Shown piece after piece: positions 8,572-17,700 of a stretch of DNA of 64,000 nt. Under the pieces are notes generated by a model. The model was given only the letters and a program-made list of their open reading frames with translations, searched no databases and had not been told where the DNA came from. The position numbers were made by a program, and so were the translations under genes. This DNA is from Chitinophaga sp. sic0106 (GTDB lineage: Bacteria; Bacteroidota; Bacteroidia; Chitinophagales; Chitinophagaceae), in assembly GCF_019219075.1 (NCBI RefSeq), contig NZ_JAHUWJ010000006.1:1-64000 (forward strand), given 5' to 3'. Each line of letters opens with the position of its first letter. Positions within the stretch are counted from its first letter, which is position 1.

Positions 8572-10698
8572 CTATACCGGCATCCCGAAAAGCTGTAACT
8601 TTTCCAGGATATCCTCTTCACGATATGGTTTCATGATGTAGTCACTGAAGCCCGACTTGAGGTATAATGCCAGGTCTTCTTCCAACACATTACCTGTAAT
8701 AGCTATAATGGTAACTGCCGCCTTATCCTTGTCCGGCCAGTTCCTCATTGCCTGCGCCATGGCTAACCCGTCCATGCCCGGCAGGTCTATGTCTGTCAGC
8801 ACAATATCAAACCGGAACGTATCAAAGGCAATCAGCCCTTCTTCTGCATTGGATACCACTTTGTAATGCACCTGCATGCGGTCCAGCATGAGCGATAGCA
8901 ATTTCTGATTCAGTACACTATCTTCTACCACCAGTATCCGCGTAAGTGCGCTATGGCGCTCCAGGTCGCCTATGTTGACCGGTACAGTCACTTTCCGGGT
9001 GGCGGGCGTATGCTCCACCGGTGGGTATTTTATCTCAAAATAGAAAGTAGACCCTTTACCGTGAATGCTTTTCACGTAGATCTTTCCTTGGTGCAGGTCA
9101 ATGATTTTTTTAGCGATATGGAGTCCCAGCCCGCTGCCGGCAGCTTTTACAAACGAGGTGTCCGGGGTGCCCGCCTGGGTAAAGGCGTCGAAGAGCTGGG
9201 GCAGGTCGCGGTTATGAATACCGATACCGGTATCGGTGACGGCTACCTCCATCAGGTTGGCAGCGTTGTCTGTTTGTCGCATGGAAGCGGTGATGGTAAT
9301 ATCCCCGGTTTCCGTGTATTTGATGGCATTGGCCACCAGGTTGGTGATTACCTGTTTGAGCCGGAAGGCATCTCCGCAAACCAGCAGGGTAGTAGGGAAG
9401 TAGATGTTGACCGTCATTTGCAGGTTTTTCATCTCCGCCTGTACCAGCAAGGTGTTACAAACTTCCTCAATGGCGGCTCTGGGCGAAAATTTCTCCTGTT
9501 TTAATACGAGTTTATGGGTTTCTATTTTCGTATAGTCCAATACGTTATTGACCACCTGCAGCAGCATTTCGGCACCGGTACGTATAGCCGACACCGTTTC
9601 TGGTTTATATTCCTGCTTCAGTTGCTGCGTGTAGCCGAGCACGCTATGAATAGGGGTACGTAGTTCATGACTGATGGTGGCAGCGAATTCGGATTTTTGT
9701 CGCGCCAGCCGCTCCGCCTGTTGCTGACTGCGCAGCAGGGCGAGGTCGTAGCGATACAGCCGCATAATACCGTACACGATCAATCCTGCCAGCAGCAGCA
9801 CCAGGGGGATTTCCCAGTAGCTCTGTTGCCAGATGCGTTGTACAGCGCCGGTGGCGGCCGCCTGTTGTGCCAGCCGTTGCTCGCCGGCGGCGATGAGGAT
9901 GTTTTCCCGGGCTTGTTGCAGGAGGGAGTCCAGCGCCGCGAAAATACGCGTGCTGCCCAGCACGAGGTCCTGCTCGGCGCTGTTCATGCTGCGCTGTGTT
10001 TTGGCAGCGTCGGTGAATAGCTGGTCGTAGGCCGACTGCATATATTGCAGCTGCGCATTGCCGGCGGCAGGGTTATTATGGTGGACTACATTTACCTGGC
10101 TGCGCTGTTGTTGTGCAGCGGGCTTGTTGGCAATGGCGTCTTTTAATCTCCCAAACAATTTCTTTTTACTCCGGGTGGTTACTTCGCTGGTGGTAACTAC
10201 GGTATCTGTATGTGAGCGGGCTTGTTTGTTAATGGCGCCCATCACCCGTTCCGGCAGCGATACCGCCGGCGGCACATAGGCCTGTTGCAATGCCAGCAGG
10301 GTGTCCAGCTTTTCACGGCAGGCAATAAACACCCGCATCTTTTCGGCTTTTCCTGCCAGCAGCCGGTGAATGGCGCCGTTGCTGATACTGTCTGTCAGTA
10401 GCGTATCCAGCTCCTGGCTGAGCCCATTGAGCTCTTGCTGGTAGCGGGTATAAAACTGTTTATCCCAGGTAACCGTATATAATCTGAAGTTGTTATCCGC
10501 ACGGTACAACAATCGCATGGCATTATCCAGGTGCACAGGACTGATCATTACCGTTCCCATTTCCCGGATAGTGTGACTTAGTTGCTGTGAGGTACGCTTC
10601 CGTAAAAACAACAGCATAAACAGGCTTACTAATATCAGTACCAACAGGATCAGGACGGCAAAACGGACAAATGTTTTTCGCTCGTGGTTATTGTGCAT
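8572..10698 (-). CDS. Membrane hybrid histidine kinase / response regulator
   Basis: This 708-residue protein has, in order: a membrane segment (about 12-32), an extracytoplasmic region of about 260 residues rich in glutamine and predicted helix, a second membrane segment (about 296-314), a HisKA domain with phosphorylatable H344 in ISHELRTPIHSVLGY, a HATPase domain (N box around N456, G1 DTGIGI, G2 GSGLGL), and a C-terminal receiver with phospho-acceptor D636 in LTDIDLPGMDG. There is no DNA-binding or HPt domain, so its phosphate must pass elsewhere or be used for autoregulation. It has no partner regulator next to it. The signal is unknown. Confidence 0.92.
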   Translation of the reverse strand: MHNNHERKTFVRFAVLILLVLILVSLFMLLFLRKRTSQQLSHTIREMGTVMISPVHLDNAMRLLYRADNNFRLYTVTWDKQFYTRYQQELNGLSQELDTLLTDSISNGAIHRLLAGKAEKMRVFIACREKLDTLLALQQAYVPPAVSLPERVMGAINKQARSHTDTVVTTSEVTTRSKKKLFGRLKDAIANKPAAQQQRSQVNVVHHNNPAAGNAQLQYMQSAYDQLFTDAAKTQRSMNSAEQDLVLGSTRIFAALDSLLQQARENILIAAGEQRLAQQAAATGAVQRIWQQSYWEIPLVLLLAGLIVYGIMRLYRYDLALLRSQQQAERLARQKSEFAATISHELRTPIHSVLGYTQQLKQEYKPETVSAIRTGAEMLLQVVNNVLDYTKIETHKLVLKQEKFSPRAAIEEVCNTLLVQAEMKNLQMTVNIYFPTTLLVCGDAFRLKQVITNLVANAIKYTETGDITITASMRQTDNAANLMEVAVTDTGIGIHNRDLPQLFDAFTQAGTPDTSFVKAAGSGLGLHIAKKIIDLHQGKIYVKSIHGKGSTFYFEIKYPPVEHTPATRKVTVPVNIGDLERHSALTRILVVEDSVLNQKLLSLMLDRMQVHYKVVSNAEEGLIAFDTFRFDIVLTDIDLPGMDGLAMAQAMRNWPDKDKAAVTIIAITGNVLEEDLALYLKSGFSDYIMKPYREEDILEKLQLFGMPV

Positions 10699-10927
10699 GC
10701 TTGGGTGTTTGGCGCTTGGCTGCTATCGTATTTTGAGCTAAAATTAAGGGTTTTCAATGGTTGATTATAATCTGATTTTCATGATAAATTATTGTTTTGC
10801 AGTTACTTAGCTATAAGTATTTTATGCATTAGTCTAAATGATGTATTATAATATTTTGTTAGATTATGAATTGAACAAATTTGAAATCCTTAGGTTATAA
10901 TTGAAGAAATATCTTGTAATCTTGTAT

Positions 10928-12187
10928 ATGCATTATTTCAGAAGATTATTAACTGTATCCTTCCTCCTGGCGACCTTTGCCTCGCAGGCGCAAATGGCCA
11001 GGCCTGATCCGCATTACACCTTTTTCTCCGGTGCCAATGCTGTTCAGGACAGAAATTTCTACTTATTCACCCTGATAGAGAAAATGCCTGCCGTCCGGAA
11101 AGTCATCGTGCAGGACGCGTATCTGCAAAACATTTCGAAATCATTCAGCGAACACCTTGCGGGCCCCGTGCATGCGGATGTAAAAGATGCCAACGGCCTG
11201 GTGAGGCCTTTCCTGTTTTCCAATGAAGAGGTGGCGGGCATCGGCTACCGCCTGAACGAACTGTTGCAACAGGAGCAGACGGCTATGAGTCCGTTGATTC
11301 ACACCATGCGCAACAGCGGCCTGTTTCAGTTGTACAACCGTATGAGTGATACGGCACTTTTAACACAAGCCTGGCAGGACGCCGCCAAAGGGGTAAACTA
11401 TATCATTGACGCCTATACGAAAGGTAAGGGCTTCCGCTACCCCAACATCGATTCGGCAGCGTACTGGGTGAAATCGCCCGACTACTACGCCAGCGTAAAC
11501 AGCGTGCTGGACAAGCTCCAGTCTGAAGACCTTAAAACCAACCTCTTTTTTGAACCTTCGCTGGACCTGGCACTGGCGCTGCTTTCGCTCAATCGCCACG
11601 ATGAAGCCGGCAGGTATGAGCCCATGTCCAACCTCAACCAGTCGGCCTACGCCACCATCAAATCCATTCACTGGAAAAAGTTTGCGTATACGGCCATCCT
11701 GATCCTGGGCGCAGGGCCGGGCAATAAGAGTAATATCAGTGATGCGGGTAAGCTCCGTTGTAAATCCGGTGTAGCAGCGTATAAGCAGGGGCTCGCGCCT
11801 TTTATCATTGTTTCCGGTGGTCATGTACATCCCTTCCTCACGCCGTTTGCAGAAGCGCTCGAAATGAAGAAGTACCTGGTAGATAGCCTGGGAATGCCCG
11901 ATAATGCGGTGATTGCAGAGCCTTACGCGCGCCATACCACCACCAATATCCGAAACGCCAACCGACTCATCTATCGCTCCGGAATGCCGGTTGATAAACG
12001 CGTACTCTGCGTGTCGGACAATATGCATCTCACCTACATCAGCACCCGTTTATTCGAACTGCGTTGCAGGCAGGAACTCGGTTACCTGCCGATGATAAAG
12101 CCGCAGAATGTCAGTGAAACGAGTATTTCTTATTTGCCCGATTTGAATTCATTGCAGGCAGATAGTCGTGATCCGCTAGATCCTTGA
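10928..12187 (+). CDS. Secreted/periplasmic protein with C-terminal YdcF (DUF218) domain
   Basis: With the ATG start at 10928 the product is 419 residues and begins MHYFRRLLTVSFLLATFASQAQ, a good signal peptide; a TTG nine codons upstream (10901) is less likely. The C-terminal 190 residues match the YdcF/SanA/ElyC (DUF218) family: ILGAGPGN, LRCKSGVAAYKQGLAPFIIVSGGHVHP, EAxxMKKYLVDSLGMP, and ATNxxNA-type TTTNIRNANRL. Family members influence envelope integrity. The N-terminal 220 residues are an extension absent from short YdcF proteins, and I do not recognise them. The 229 bases between this gene and the divergent hybrid kinase are AT-rich and should contain both promoters. Confidence 0.75.
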   Translation: MHYFRRLLTVSFLLATFASQAQMARPDPHYTFFSGANAVQDRNFYLFTLIEKMPAVRKVIVQDAYLQNISKSFSEHLAGPVHADVKDANGLVRPFLFSNEEVAGIGYRLNELLQQEQTAMSPLIHTMRNSGLFQLYNRMSDTALLTQAWQDAAKGVNYIIDAYTKGKGFRYPNIDSAAYWVKSPDYYASVNSVLDKLQSEDLKTNLFFEPSLDLALALLSLNRHDEAGRYEPMSNLNQSAYATIKSIHWKKFAYTAILILGAGPGNKSNISDAGKLRCKSGVAAYKQGLAPFIIVSGGHVHPFLTPFAEALEMKKYLVDSLGMPDNAVIAEPYARHTTTNIRNANRLIYRSGMPVDKRVLCVSDNMHLTYISTRLFELRCRQELGYLPMIKPQNVSETSISYLPDLNSLQADSRDPLDP

Positions 12188-12213
12188 TGCCTGCGACTGT
12201 ACTTTATTTGCCA

Positions 12214-12274
12214 GAGGCGAGACCGAAGGTATCGCCTCAATCGTTTCCCGTCCTCCGCAGGCGAACGAGAAACG
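12214..12274 (+). repeat. Tandem 3-base-loop hairpins (paired-hairpin element, copy 1)
   Basis: The first hairpin pairs GAGGCGA (12214-12220) with TCGCCTC (12232-12238) and ends in ACC-GAA-GGT. The second pairs CGTTTC (12242-12247) with GAAACG (12269-12274) through an imperfect stem ending in CC-GCA-GG. The element lies between two genes on the plus strand and probably acts as a terminator or 3'-end stabiliser. No T-run follows. Confidence 0.6.
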
Positions 12275-12357
12275 ACCTTCATCAACAACACGCAAACGGG
12301 CAAAAAAGATAAATCACAATCAAATCCTTTTGCTACTTTTATTTAAACGCACTAATA

Positions 12358-13302
12358 ATGGAAACCACTATCCAACCCTTGTACACCATCCTAGGTGCCA
12401 ATGGTGTAATCGCCAACGAAACCGCTAAACATCTGACCGCAAACAACCACCGGGTACGCCTGGTGAGCCGTAACCCGAAATCTATTTACGGTATTACCGA
12501 CCTGGTATCCGCCGATATCACCAGTGAAGCAGATACGCTGCGCGCCGTGCAGGGCTCAGACGTAGTGATTCTTTGCGCCGGACTCAAATATGATATTAAA
12601 GTATGGTCAGTTGCCTGGCCGGCCATCATGGACAATGTGATTCGTGCCTGCAAAGCTAACGGCGCCAAACTCCTGTTTTTCGATAACGTATATTCATATG
12701 GGTTAGTAGAAGGGCAGATGCTGGAGTCCTCGCCGTATAACCCGGCCAGTAAAAAAGGAGCCGTGCGTGCCAGAATTGCCACCCAGCTGATGGACGAAGT
12801 ACAAGCGGGTAATATCAACGCTACGATCGCCAGGGCGGCCGACTTCTACGGTCCCCATGCCAATCAGACGGGCTTTCTGAACCTGATGATCATGGAGCGC
12901 TTCAAAAAGAAAAGTGCCGCCATGTGGATTGGTCGCGACGATATGCCGCATAGCTATACCTATACACCGGATGCCGGCCATGGTATGTATTTATTATCGC
13001 AGCAGGCTGAATCCTGGAACCAGGTATGGCATCTGCCTACCGCCGCCCCTGCGCCGGATGGAAAGGCCTACGTGCAAATGTTCGCTACCGCCATGGGTGT
13101 GAAAGCAAAACATTTCAACCTGGGCAAATTTATGCTGGGCGCTACAGGTATATTTGATACCACCGTTAAAGAGATAGTAGAAATGCTCTACCAGAATAAT
13201 TATCCGTATCACTTCAATTCCGGAAAATTTGAAAAATTTTTCAACTACACGCCAACCGGCTACCAGCAAGGAATACGTGATACTGTAGCCGCTGAAAAGT
13301 AG
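12358..13302 (+). CDS. NAD-dependent epimerase/dehydratase (atypical SDR)
   Basis: This 314-residue SDR protein has the glycine-rich motif GANGVIANE at 13-21, acidic/basic cofactor-binding residues after strand 2 (VSRNPKS), and the strand-4 segment LLFFDNVYSYG. The second half carries epimerase-like ARAADFYGP and a C-terminal substrate region. The catalytic YxxxK is not in its usual form, so it may bind NAD(P) without classical SDR chemistry. It has no functional partner nearby; the next gene has its own promoter and riboswitch. The substrate is unknown. Confidence 0.75.
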   Translation: METTIQPLYTILGANGVIANETAKHLTANNHRVRLVSRNPKSIYGITDLVSADITSEADTLRAVQGSDVVILCAGLKYDIKVWSVAWPAIMDNVIRACKANGAKLLFFDNVYSYGLVEGQMLESSPYNPASKKGAVRARIATQLMDEVQAGNINATIARAADFYGPHANQTGFLNLMIMERFKKKSAAMWIGRDDMPHSYTYTPDAGHGMYLLSQQAESWNQVWHLPTAAPAPDGKAYVQMFATAMGVKAKHFNLGKFMLGATGIFDTTVKEIVEMLYQNNYPYHFNSGKFEKFFNYTPTGYQQGIRDTVAAEK

Positions 13303-13331
13303 ATTAGTCTACTAGTTTTGTAGGAAATAAA

Positions 13332-13362
13332 TTTGGAGAATTGATTTTCCGCTGTATCTTTG
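13332..13362 (+). promoter_or_regulatory. Bacteroidetes-type promoter driving the SAM riboswitch and metB-like gene
   Basis: TTTG at 13332-13335 and TATCTTTG at 13355-13362 are separated by exactly 19 bases, a full match to the Bacteroidetes sigma-A pattern. Transcription would begin near 13368, about 15 bases before the riboswitch aptamer. Confidence 0.75.
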
Positions 13363-13382
13363 CATCAGTTCTTTAAGAAGTT

Positions 13383-13486
13383 ACTTATCAAGAAAGGAGT
13401 AGGGACATGGCCCGTCGATACCTTAGCAACCTTCACACCCGGTGAAAGGTGCTGCATCCATCCTCATCATATGAGGAAAGATAAGT
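13383..13486 (+). promoter_or_regulatory. SAM-I (S-box) riboswitch aptamer
   Basis: ACTTATC (13383-13389) pairs with GATAAGT (13480-13486) to form P1. Between them lie the conserved S-box blocks in order: AAGAAAGGAGTAGGGACATG, GGCCCG, GATACC, TAGCAACC, AGGTGCTGCATCC and GAAAGATAAG. This is the SAM-I core. An intrinsic terminator follows at 13528. High S-adenosylmethionine should favour termination and lower expression of the downstream sulfur amino acid gene. Region 13303-13658 (356 bases) holds no protein gene; a 63-residue frame across it overlaps the RNA elements and is rejected. Confidence 0.92.
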
Positions 13487-13527
13487 CAGATTCAAAGTTT
13501 TACAGTATTCTCCGGAATCAACATATT

Positions 13528-13560
13528 AAAACTCATCTGGCTGTCAGATGAGTTTTTTTT
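13528..13560 (+). terminator. Expression-platform terminator of the SAM riboswitch
   Basis: AAAACTCATCTG (13528-13539) pairs with CAGATGAGTTTT (13545-13556) around a 5-base loop, followed by a T-run to 13560. It lies 41 bases behind the aptamer and about 100 bases before the ATG, as expected for transcriptional control. Confidence 0.9.
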
Positions 13561-13658
13561 GTGCCTGTGCGCAAACGAAACACAGCTGCAGGCCCCCGTA
13601 TGCCCGCTTGATAGTACCTCAGCAAGAGCCCATTATTCATTTTTAAAACTTTTTTCCC

Positions 13659-14849
13659 ATGAGTACTATCACACAACTGATTCATTCGATTCCCGTAGAT
13701 CCTCAGACCGGCGCTATTGCTGTACCAATCTACCAGACATCCACCTTTGTGCAGGATGCACCTGGCGTGAATAAAGGATATGACTATGCACGCAGTAATA
13801 ACCCTACCCGCGAAACAGCAGAGAAAATTATTGCAGGCCTGGAAGGCGGTGCAGGGGCTTCCGCCTTTGCCAGCGGCCTCGCAGCAATAGATGCAGTGAT
13901 CAAACTGCTCAAATCCGGTGATGAAATAATTGCCGTGGATGATATCTACGGAGGTGCGTTCCGGTTATTCGATAAAGTCTACAAAAAATTTGGTATCACT
14001 GTTCATTATGTAGATACTACGGACGTGTCGACCATCTTCCACGCTATCACCCCGGCTACCCGGCTGATATGGCTGGAAACACCCACTAATCCTACCTTAA
14101 AGATTTCAGATATTGAAGCGGTAGCCAAATTGGCCAAAGCACATCATATCCTGCTATGCGTGGATAATACTTTTGCTTCCCCTATCCTGCAAAAGCCGCT
14201 GGAGCTGGGAGCGGACCTGGTGGTGCACAGCGCTACCAAGTACCTCGGAGGGCATAGTGATCTTATTGCCGGCGTAGTGATTGCAAAAACGGAGCAGCTT
14301 GCGCAGGAAATCAAGTTTTACCAGAATGCCTGTGGTGCCGTGTTGTCGCCGTTCGACAGCTTTCTGCTGATACGTGGTATTGAAACATTGCCTTTGCGCA
14401 TACGTGTACACAATGAGAATGCGCAGCGCCTGGCCGAATTCCTGGAGCAGCATCCGCTGGTGGATAAAGTATTTTATCCGGGTCTGAAATCGCATCCGGG
14501 TCATGAGCTGGCAAAGCGCCAGAGTAAAGGGTTTGGTGGTATTATTTCTTTTACATTGAAGGAAGATACTGTGGCCGCAGCTACTACGTTTGTAACGGCT
14601 ACTAAATATTTTAAACTGGCAGAGAGCCTGGGTGGCATCAAAAGCCTGGTAGCACATCCCGCAGCTATGACGCATAAATCCATCCCGGATGAAAAACGTA
14701 GAGCCGCCGGCGTGAGTGATAGTTTAATCCGTTTATCTGTTGGTTTGGAAGACACCAGTGACCTGCTGGAAGATTTACGCGAAGCTTTCGACAAGCTGGC
14801 GGTGCAACAGGCAGCCCAGGCAGCTACCGCTACCGCTGCGAGTAACTAA
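13659..14849 (+). CDS. metB: Cystathionine gamma-synthase-type trans-sulfuration enzyme
   Basis: This 396-residue enzyme belongs to the Cys/Met metabolism PLP family. Visible landmarks are [10 protein letters not shown] (43-52), the ASGLAAI segment at 71-77, ETPTNPTL (140-147), DNTFASP (169-175) and the PLP lysine K194 in [12 protein letters not shown]. It would join an activated homoserine to cysteine to give cystathionine, or act as a gamma-lyase or sulfhydrylase; motifs do not settle which. The SAM-I riboswitch upstream argues for methionine synthesis, so the gene name is provisional. Its stop overlaps the stop of the convergent symporter by 3 bases. Confidence 0.88.
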   Translation: MSTITQLIHSIPVDPQTGAIAVPIYQTSTFVQDAPGVNKGYDYARSNNPTRETAEKIIAGLEGGAGASAFASGLAAIDAVIKLLKSGDEIIAVDDIYGGAFRLFDKVYKKFGITVHYVDTTDVSTIFHAITPATRLIWLETPTNPTLKISDIEAVAKLAKAHHILLCVDNTFASPILQKPLELGADLVVHSATKYLGGHSDLIAGVVIAKTEQLAQEIKFYQNACGAVLSPFDSFLLIRGIETLPLRIRVHNENAQRLAEFLEQHPLVDKVFYPGLKSHPGHELAKRQSKGFGGIISFTLKEDTVAAATTFVTATKYFKLAESLGGIKSLVAHPAAMTHKSIPDEKRRAAGVSDSLIRLSVGLEDTSDLLEDLREAFDKLAVQQAAQAATATAASN

Positions 14850-16072
14850 GCTGTATCACCTGTAGGTGGTTGCAGGGAACCACGCAGGAACCGCGTAGTA
14901 AGCATGGCTGCCACATTATCACCGGTGGCGTTGAGTATGGTGGCCAGCGGATCTACAAGTGTGCCGATGATCATGAGTGCTGGCAGGGCCTCCGGCGGAA
15001 AGCCATACACACTCATCACCAACAGTTCACCTACATAACCACCATTAGGAATACCTCCTTCTACAATGCTGGCGATCACCGTTACGCCCAGCGCCATCAG
15101 TATGGTCTGGGGATTATCGAAAGCCTTGCCGTACATGCCGAATACCACGGCCATTTTGATGATGGAGCTGATACTGGAACCATCTTTATGCAGCGTTGCG
15201 CCCAGTGGTATTACCACACTCGCGATATCGTTGGGCACGCCCATGCGTGGAGCAGCTTCCAGGTTGGAAGGAATGGTGGCAATACTGCTACCGGTTCCCA
15301 CTGCCGTTAGTGAAGGGACTATATTATTTTTCCAGAAACGCTTTACCCCGCTGGTACCTCCGGCTACAAAAGCATAAAAACTGAAACCAACCAAAAAGTA
15401 AACCGTGCCAAATCCATAGTAGATGCCCAGCGAGTGCGCATAGGTACCGAATAGTTCAGGCCCCAATGTTCCCACCTGGTAAGCAAAGTAAGCACCCAAT
15501 CCAATGGGTGCCGCTTTCATTATGACCAGCAATACCTGCTTCATCACTTCATTGCCGGAATGGAGAAACTGCCGGAAACCGGCGCCGGCAGGGCCGGAGC
15601 GCATGGCTGCAAAACCGGTGATCACGGAAAATATAATGAAAGGCAGCATGTTTTTGCGGGAAAGCAAAGCGTAAAATTCATCCACTGTTAGCAGCTGCGT
15701 CAGCTGCTGGCCAATATTGCCGGGGTTGGAAATGTCGCCCGCCTGATGCGTTAACACCACCTCCTGGTGAATAGGAAACAGCCATACACATACGATGGTG
15801 CAAAAAGCTGCGATCAGCAGCGTACAAAGGAAAACTACCGACATTACGCCAAGTATGCTGCCCAACTTTTTACCAGCATCTACCTGAGCAATAGCATTGG
15901 AAATAGCAAAAAATACAAGGGGAATAATAGCGGTAAACAGGAGATTCAGGAAGATGTCACCGATAGGTTTTAGCGCCGTTACGCGCTCGCCCAGTACCAA
16001 TCCGAGAATACTACCGGCCATGATGCCGCCGAGCAGCCACAGTACATGGCTGTAATTTTTGAGGAAACCCAT
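14846..16072 (-). CDS. Dicarboxylate/amino acid:cation symporter (DAACS family)
   Basis: This 408-residue protein has about eight membrane segments and the two re-entrant loop regions of the GltP/DctA family: a serine/threonine-rich HP1-like part (AVGTGSSIATIPSNLEAA), and the HP2-like part with ILNATGDNVAA near the end. It would take up glutamate, aspartate or C4-dicarboxylates with protons or sodium. The N-terminal GxxxGSxLGLxLGE motif is also typical. The gene is monocistronic, convergent to metB and divergent from the small BOF gene. Confidence 0.9.
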   Translation of the reverse strand: MGFLKNYSHVLWLLGGIMAGSILGLVLGERVTALKPIGDIFLNLLFTAIIPLVFFAISNAIAQVDAGKKLGSILGVMSVVFLCTLLIAAFCTIVCVWLFPIHQEVVLTHQAGDISNPGNIGQQLTQLLTVDEFYALLSRKNMLPFIIFSVITGFAAMRSGPAGAGFRQFLHSGNEVMKQVLLVIMKAAPIGLGAYFAYQVGTLGPELFGTYAHSLGIYYGFGTVYFLVGFSFYAFVAGGTSGVKRFWKNNIVPSLTAVGTGSSIATIPSNLEAAPRMGVPNDIASVVIPLGATLHKDGSSISSIIKMAVVFGMYGKAFDNPQTILMALGVTVIASIVEGGIPNGGYVGELLVMSVYGFPPEALPALMIIGTLVDPLATILNATGDNVAAMLTTRFLRGSLQPPTGDTA

Positions 16073-16209
16073 GCAGGATAATTTTCAGCATACAATTTAG
16101 CGGTAATTCTTAACATGCCAAAGTAAACGGGATGGATGTACGAAGATACCGCCAGGTGAACATTTCTTTTTGCCGGCTGTTTACACAAAAGAAACCAGTA
16201 CCATCACCC

Positions 16210-16548
16210 ATGAAACAACTGCTGTTCAGTATTCTTTTGCTTACCACCGTTGCGTTTGTAATTCCTCCGCAGGAGCAACTAACGGTGGGAGAGGTGCTGC
16301 GCAAAGCGCGCCAGCTGGATCGTGACAGTACCACCGTGCAATTGATCGGGTATATTTCCGGGAAGGTGAGTAAAGGATTGTACAAGTTTGAAGACAAAAC
16401 TGCAGAAATAAAAATCTATATCGATGATAACTACCTCCCTGCCAAGCCCTTTGACGACAGGATTCAGATGGTAGTGTACGCCTGGGTCCAGTACGAACAA
16501 AACAAGCCTGTCACCCTAAAGGCAAACAGGCTTGTAACAGAGTTTTAA
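16210..16548 (+). CDS. Secreted BOF (YgiW/YdeI-type OB-fold) protein
   Basis: From the ATG at 16210 the product is 112 residues: a signal peptide (MKQLLFSILLLTTVAFVIP) and a small OB-fold domain resembling the NirD/YgiW/YdeI BOF family, with LTVGEVLRKARQLDRDSTTVQLIGYISGK split here as strand and helix, KFEDKTAEIKIYID and ANRLV at the end. BOF proteins are periplasmic and linked to stress tolerance; ligand unknown. The frame is open from 16132, but that start would give a charged 26-residue leader ahead of the signal peptide and is not preferred. Its stop lies 4 bases from that of the convergent exporter gene. Confidence 0.75.
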   Translation: MKQLLFSILLLTTVAFVIPPQEQLTVGEVLRKARQLDRDSTTVQLIGYISGKVSKGLYKFEDKTAEIKIYIDDNYLPAKPFDDRIQMVVYAWVQYEQNKPVTLKANRLVTEF

Positions 16549-16552
16549 CGAC

Positions 16553-17524
16553 CTACAGCATTTTTAATACGAAGCCGTATATACTTTTCACACTGGCCAG
16601 CATTACAATTACTGATACCGCCAGCATAATAGTTTTAGCAGAAATTTTATTGGATACCCTGGCCGCAATAGGAGAAGCGATGGCACTTCCTACAACGAGC
16701 CCTACTACCGCTTCCCAGTGTACGTGGGATAATATGGTAATGAAAGTCAGAGAGCTCAGCATGGCAATAAAAAAGCGGCAGGCCTTCACTGTTCCTAAGG
16801 AAAACCGCGGATGGCGGCCTCCTGCAATGAGGGAGGAGAGTACAATAGAGCCCCAGCCACCGCCGCCGATGGCGTCAATAAAGCCTCCAAAGAATCCCAG
16901 GATACCAATGCGTTTAATCTTTTTGGGCGCTTCACCTTCGCTGGCTTTACGCCGGATATTGATAGCGCGCTTTAAAATGATGGCACCGAGGATGAAAGTA
17001 TATAAGGAAACTACCGGTTTAGTGTAGGTGGAGTAATGTTCAAGGGAAGAGAGCAGGTAGGCGCCAATGACAGCACCGGTAATGCCCGGGATAATCAGCA
17101 TTTTAAACAGCTTCTTATTAACGTTCCCCATTTTAAAGTGCATCCAGCCGGCAATCCCGTTGCTGAGAATTTCCGAAATATGTACGGCTGTGCTGGCAGA
17201 TGCGGGAGGGATTCCCATAGCCAGAGAAAAAGTGGTGGAAGTGATGCCGTACGACATACCGATGGCACCGTCAATCATGGCAAAAATGAAGCCTGCTATC
17301 AGGAAATAATAGAAGGTGGCAGGTACTTCCTCCACGTAGGTACGGAAGGTGGGTACCTGCAGCCATACGGTTACCAGTAAAATTGCCAGGGACAAAACGG
17401 CGGCCGTCCACCAGATTAACCGGGCCCTTCCTGCCGGTAGCTTTGCAGCGGTAACTGTTGCTGGTGGCTCAATGGGTGGAGCGCTGGCGGTATTGGCTAC
17501 GTGCGATGGTATAACTTTCTCCAT
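16553..17524 (-). CDS. Sulfite exporter TauE/SafE family membrane protein
   Basis: From the ATG at 17524 the product is 323 residues (a GTG at 17551 would add nine). After a proline- and alanine-rich cytoplasmic N-terminus of about 40 residues come about eight membrane segments in two repeats, each with the TauE/SafE signature: GAIGMSYGITSTTF near the first and GGFIDAIGGGGWGSIVLSSLI near the second. Members move sulfite, sulfonates or other small organic anions. Substrate here is unknown; no taurine or sulfite genes lie beside it. Confidence 0.87.
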   Translation of the reverse strand: MEKVIPSHVANTASAPPIEPPATVTAAKLPAGRARLIWWTAAVLSLAILLVTVWLQVPTFRTYVEEVPATFYYFLIAGFIFAMIDGAIGMSYGITSTTFSLAMGIPPASASTAVHISEILSNGIAGWMHFKMGNVNKKLFKMLIIPGITGAVIGAYLLSSLEHYSTYTKPVVSLYTFILGAIILKRAINIRRKASEGEAPKKIKRIGILGFFGGFIDAIGGGGWGSIVLSSLIAGGRHPRFSLGTVKACRFFIAMLSSLTFITILSHVHWEAVVGLVVGSAIASPIAARVSNKISAKTIMLAVSVIVMLASVKSIYGFVLKML

Positions 17525-17666
17525 GTAGATTTCCTGTCTATTTCTCCACAAAATACATAAACTCTATGAAAATAGTAGACTAGTGGAAAAAAATGTTTAG
17601 GGCTGCAAAATACGGAAGGGGGCTGAGGCAGACAAAAATTGATTAACGTATAAGATTTCTTTAGCC

Positions 17667-17674
17667 TATATTTG
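17667..17674 (+). promoter_or_regulatory. -7 box before the CNNM/CorC gene
   Basis: TATATTTG matches TAnnTTTG, with a 26-base leader to ATG at 17701. No TTTG element lies exactly 19 bases upstream. Confidence 0.4.
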
Positions 17675-17700
17675 GGCTTGCGAACCAATTTACCCACATA

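Noticed and set aside
13360..13551. A 63-codon frame in the riboswitch leader
   Set aside because: It covers the SAM-I aptamer and its terminator; the sequence constraint is explained by RNA structure.
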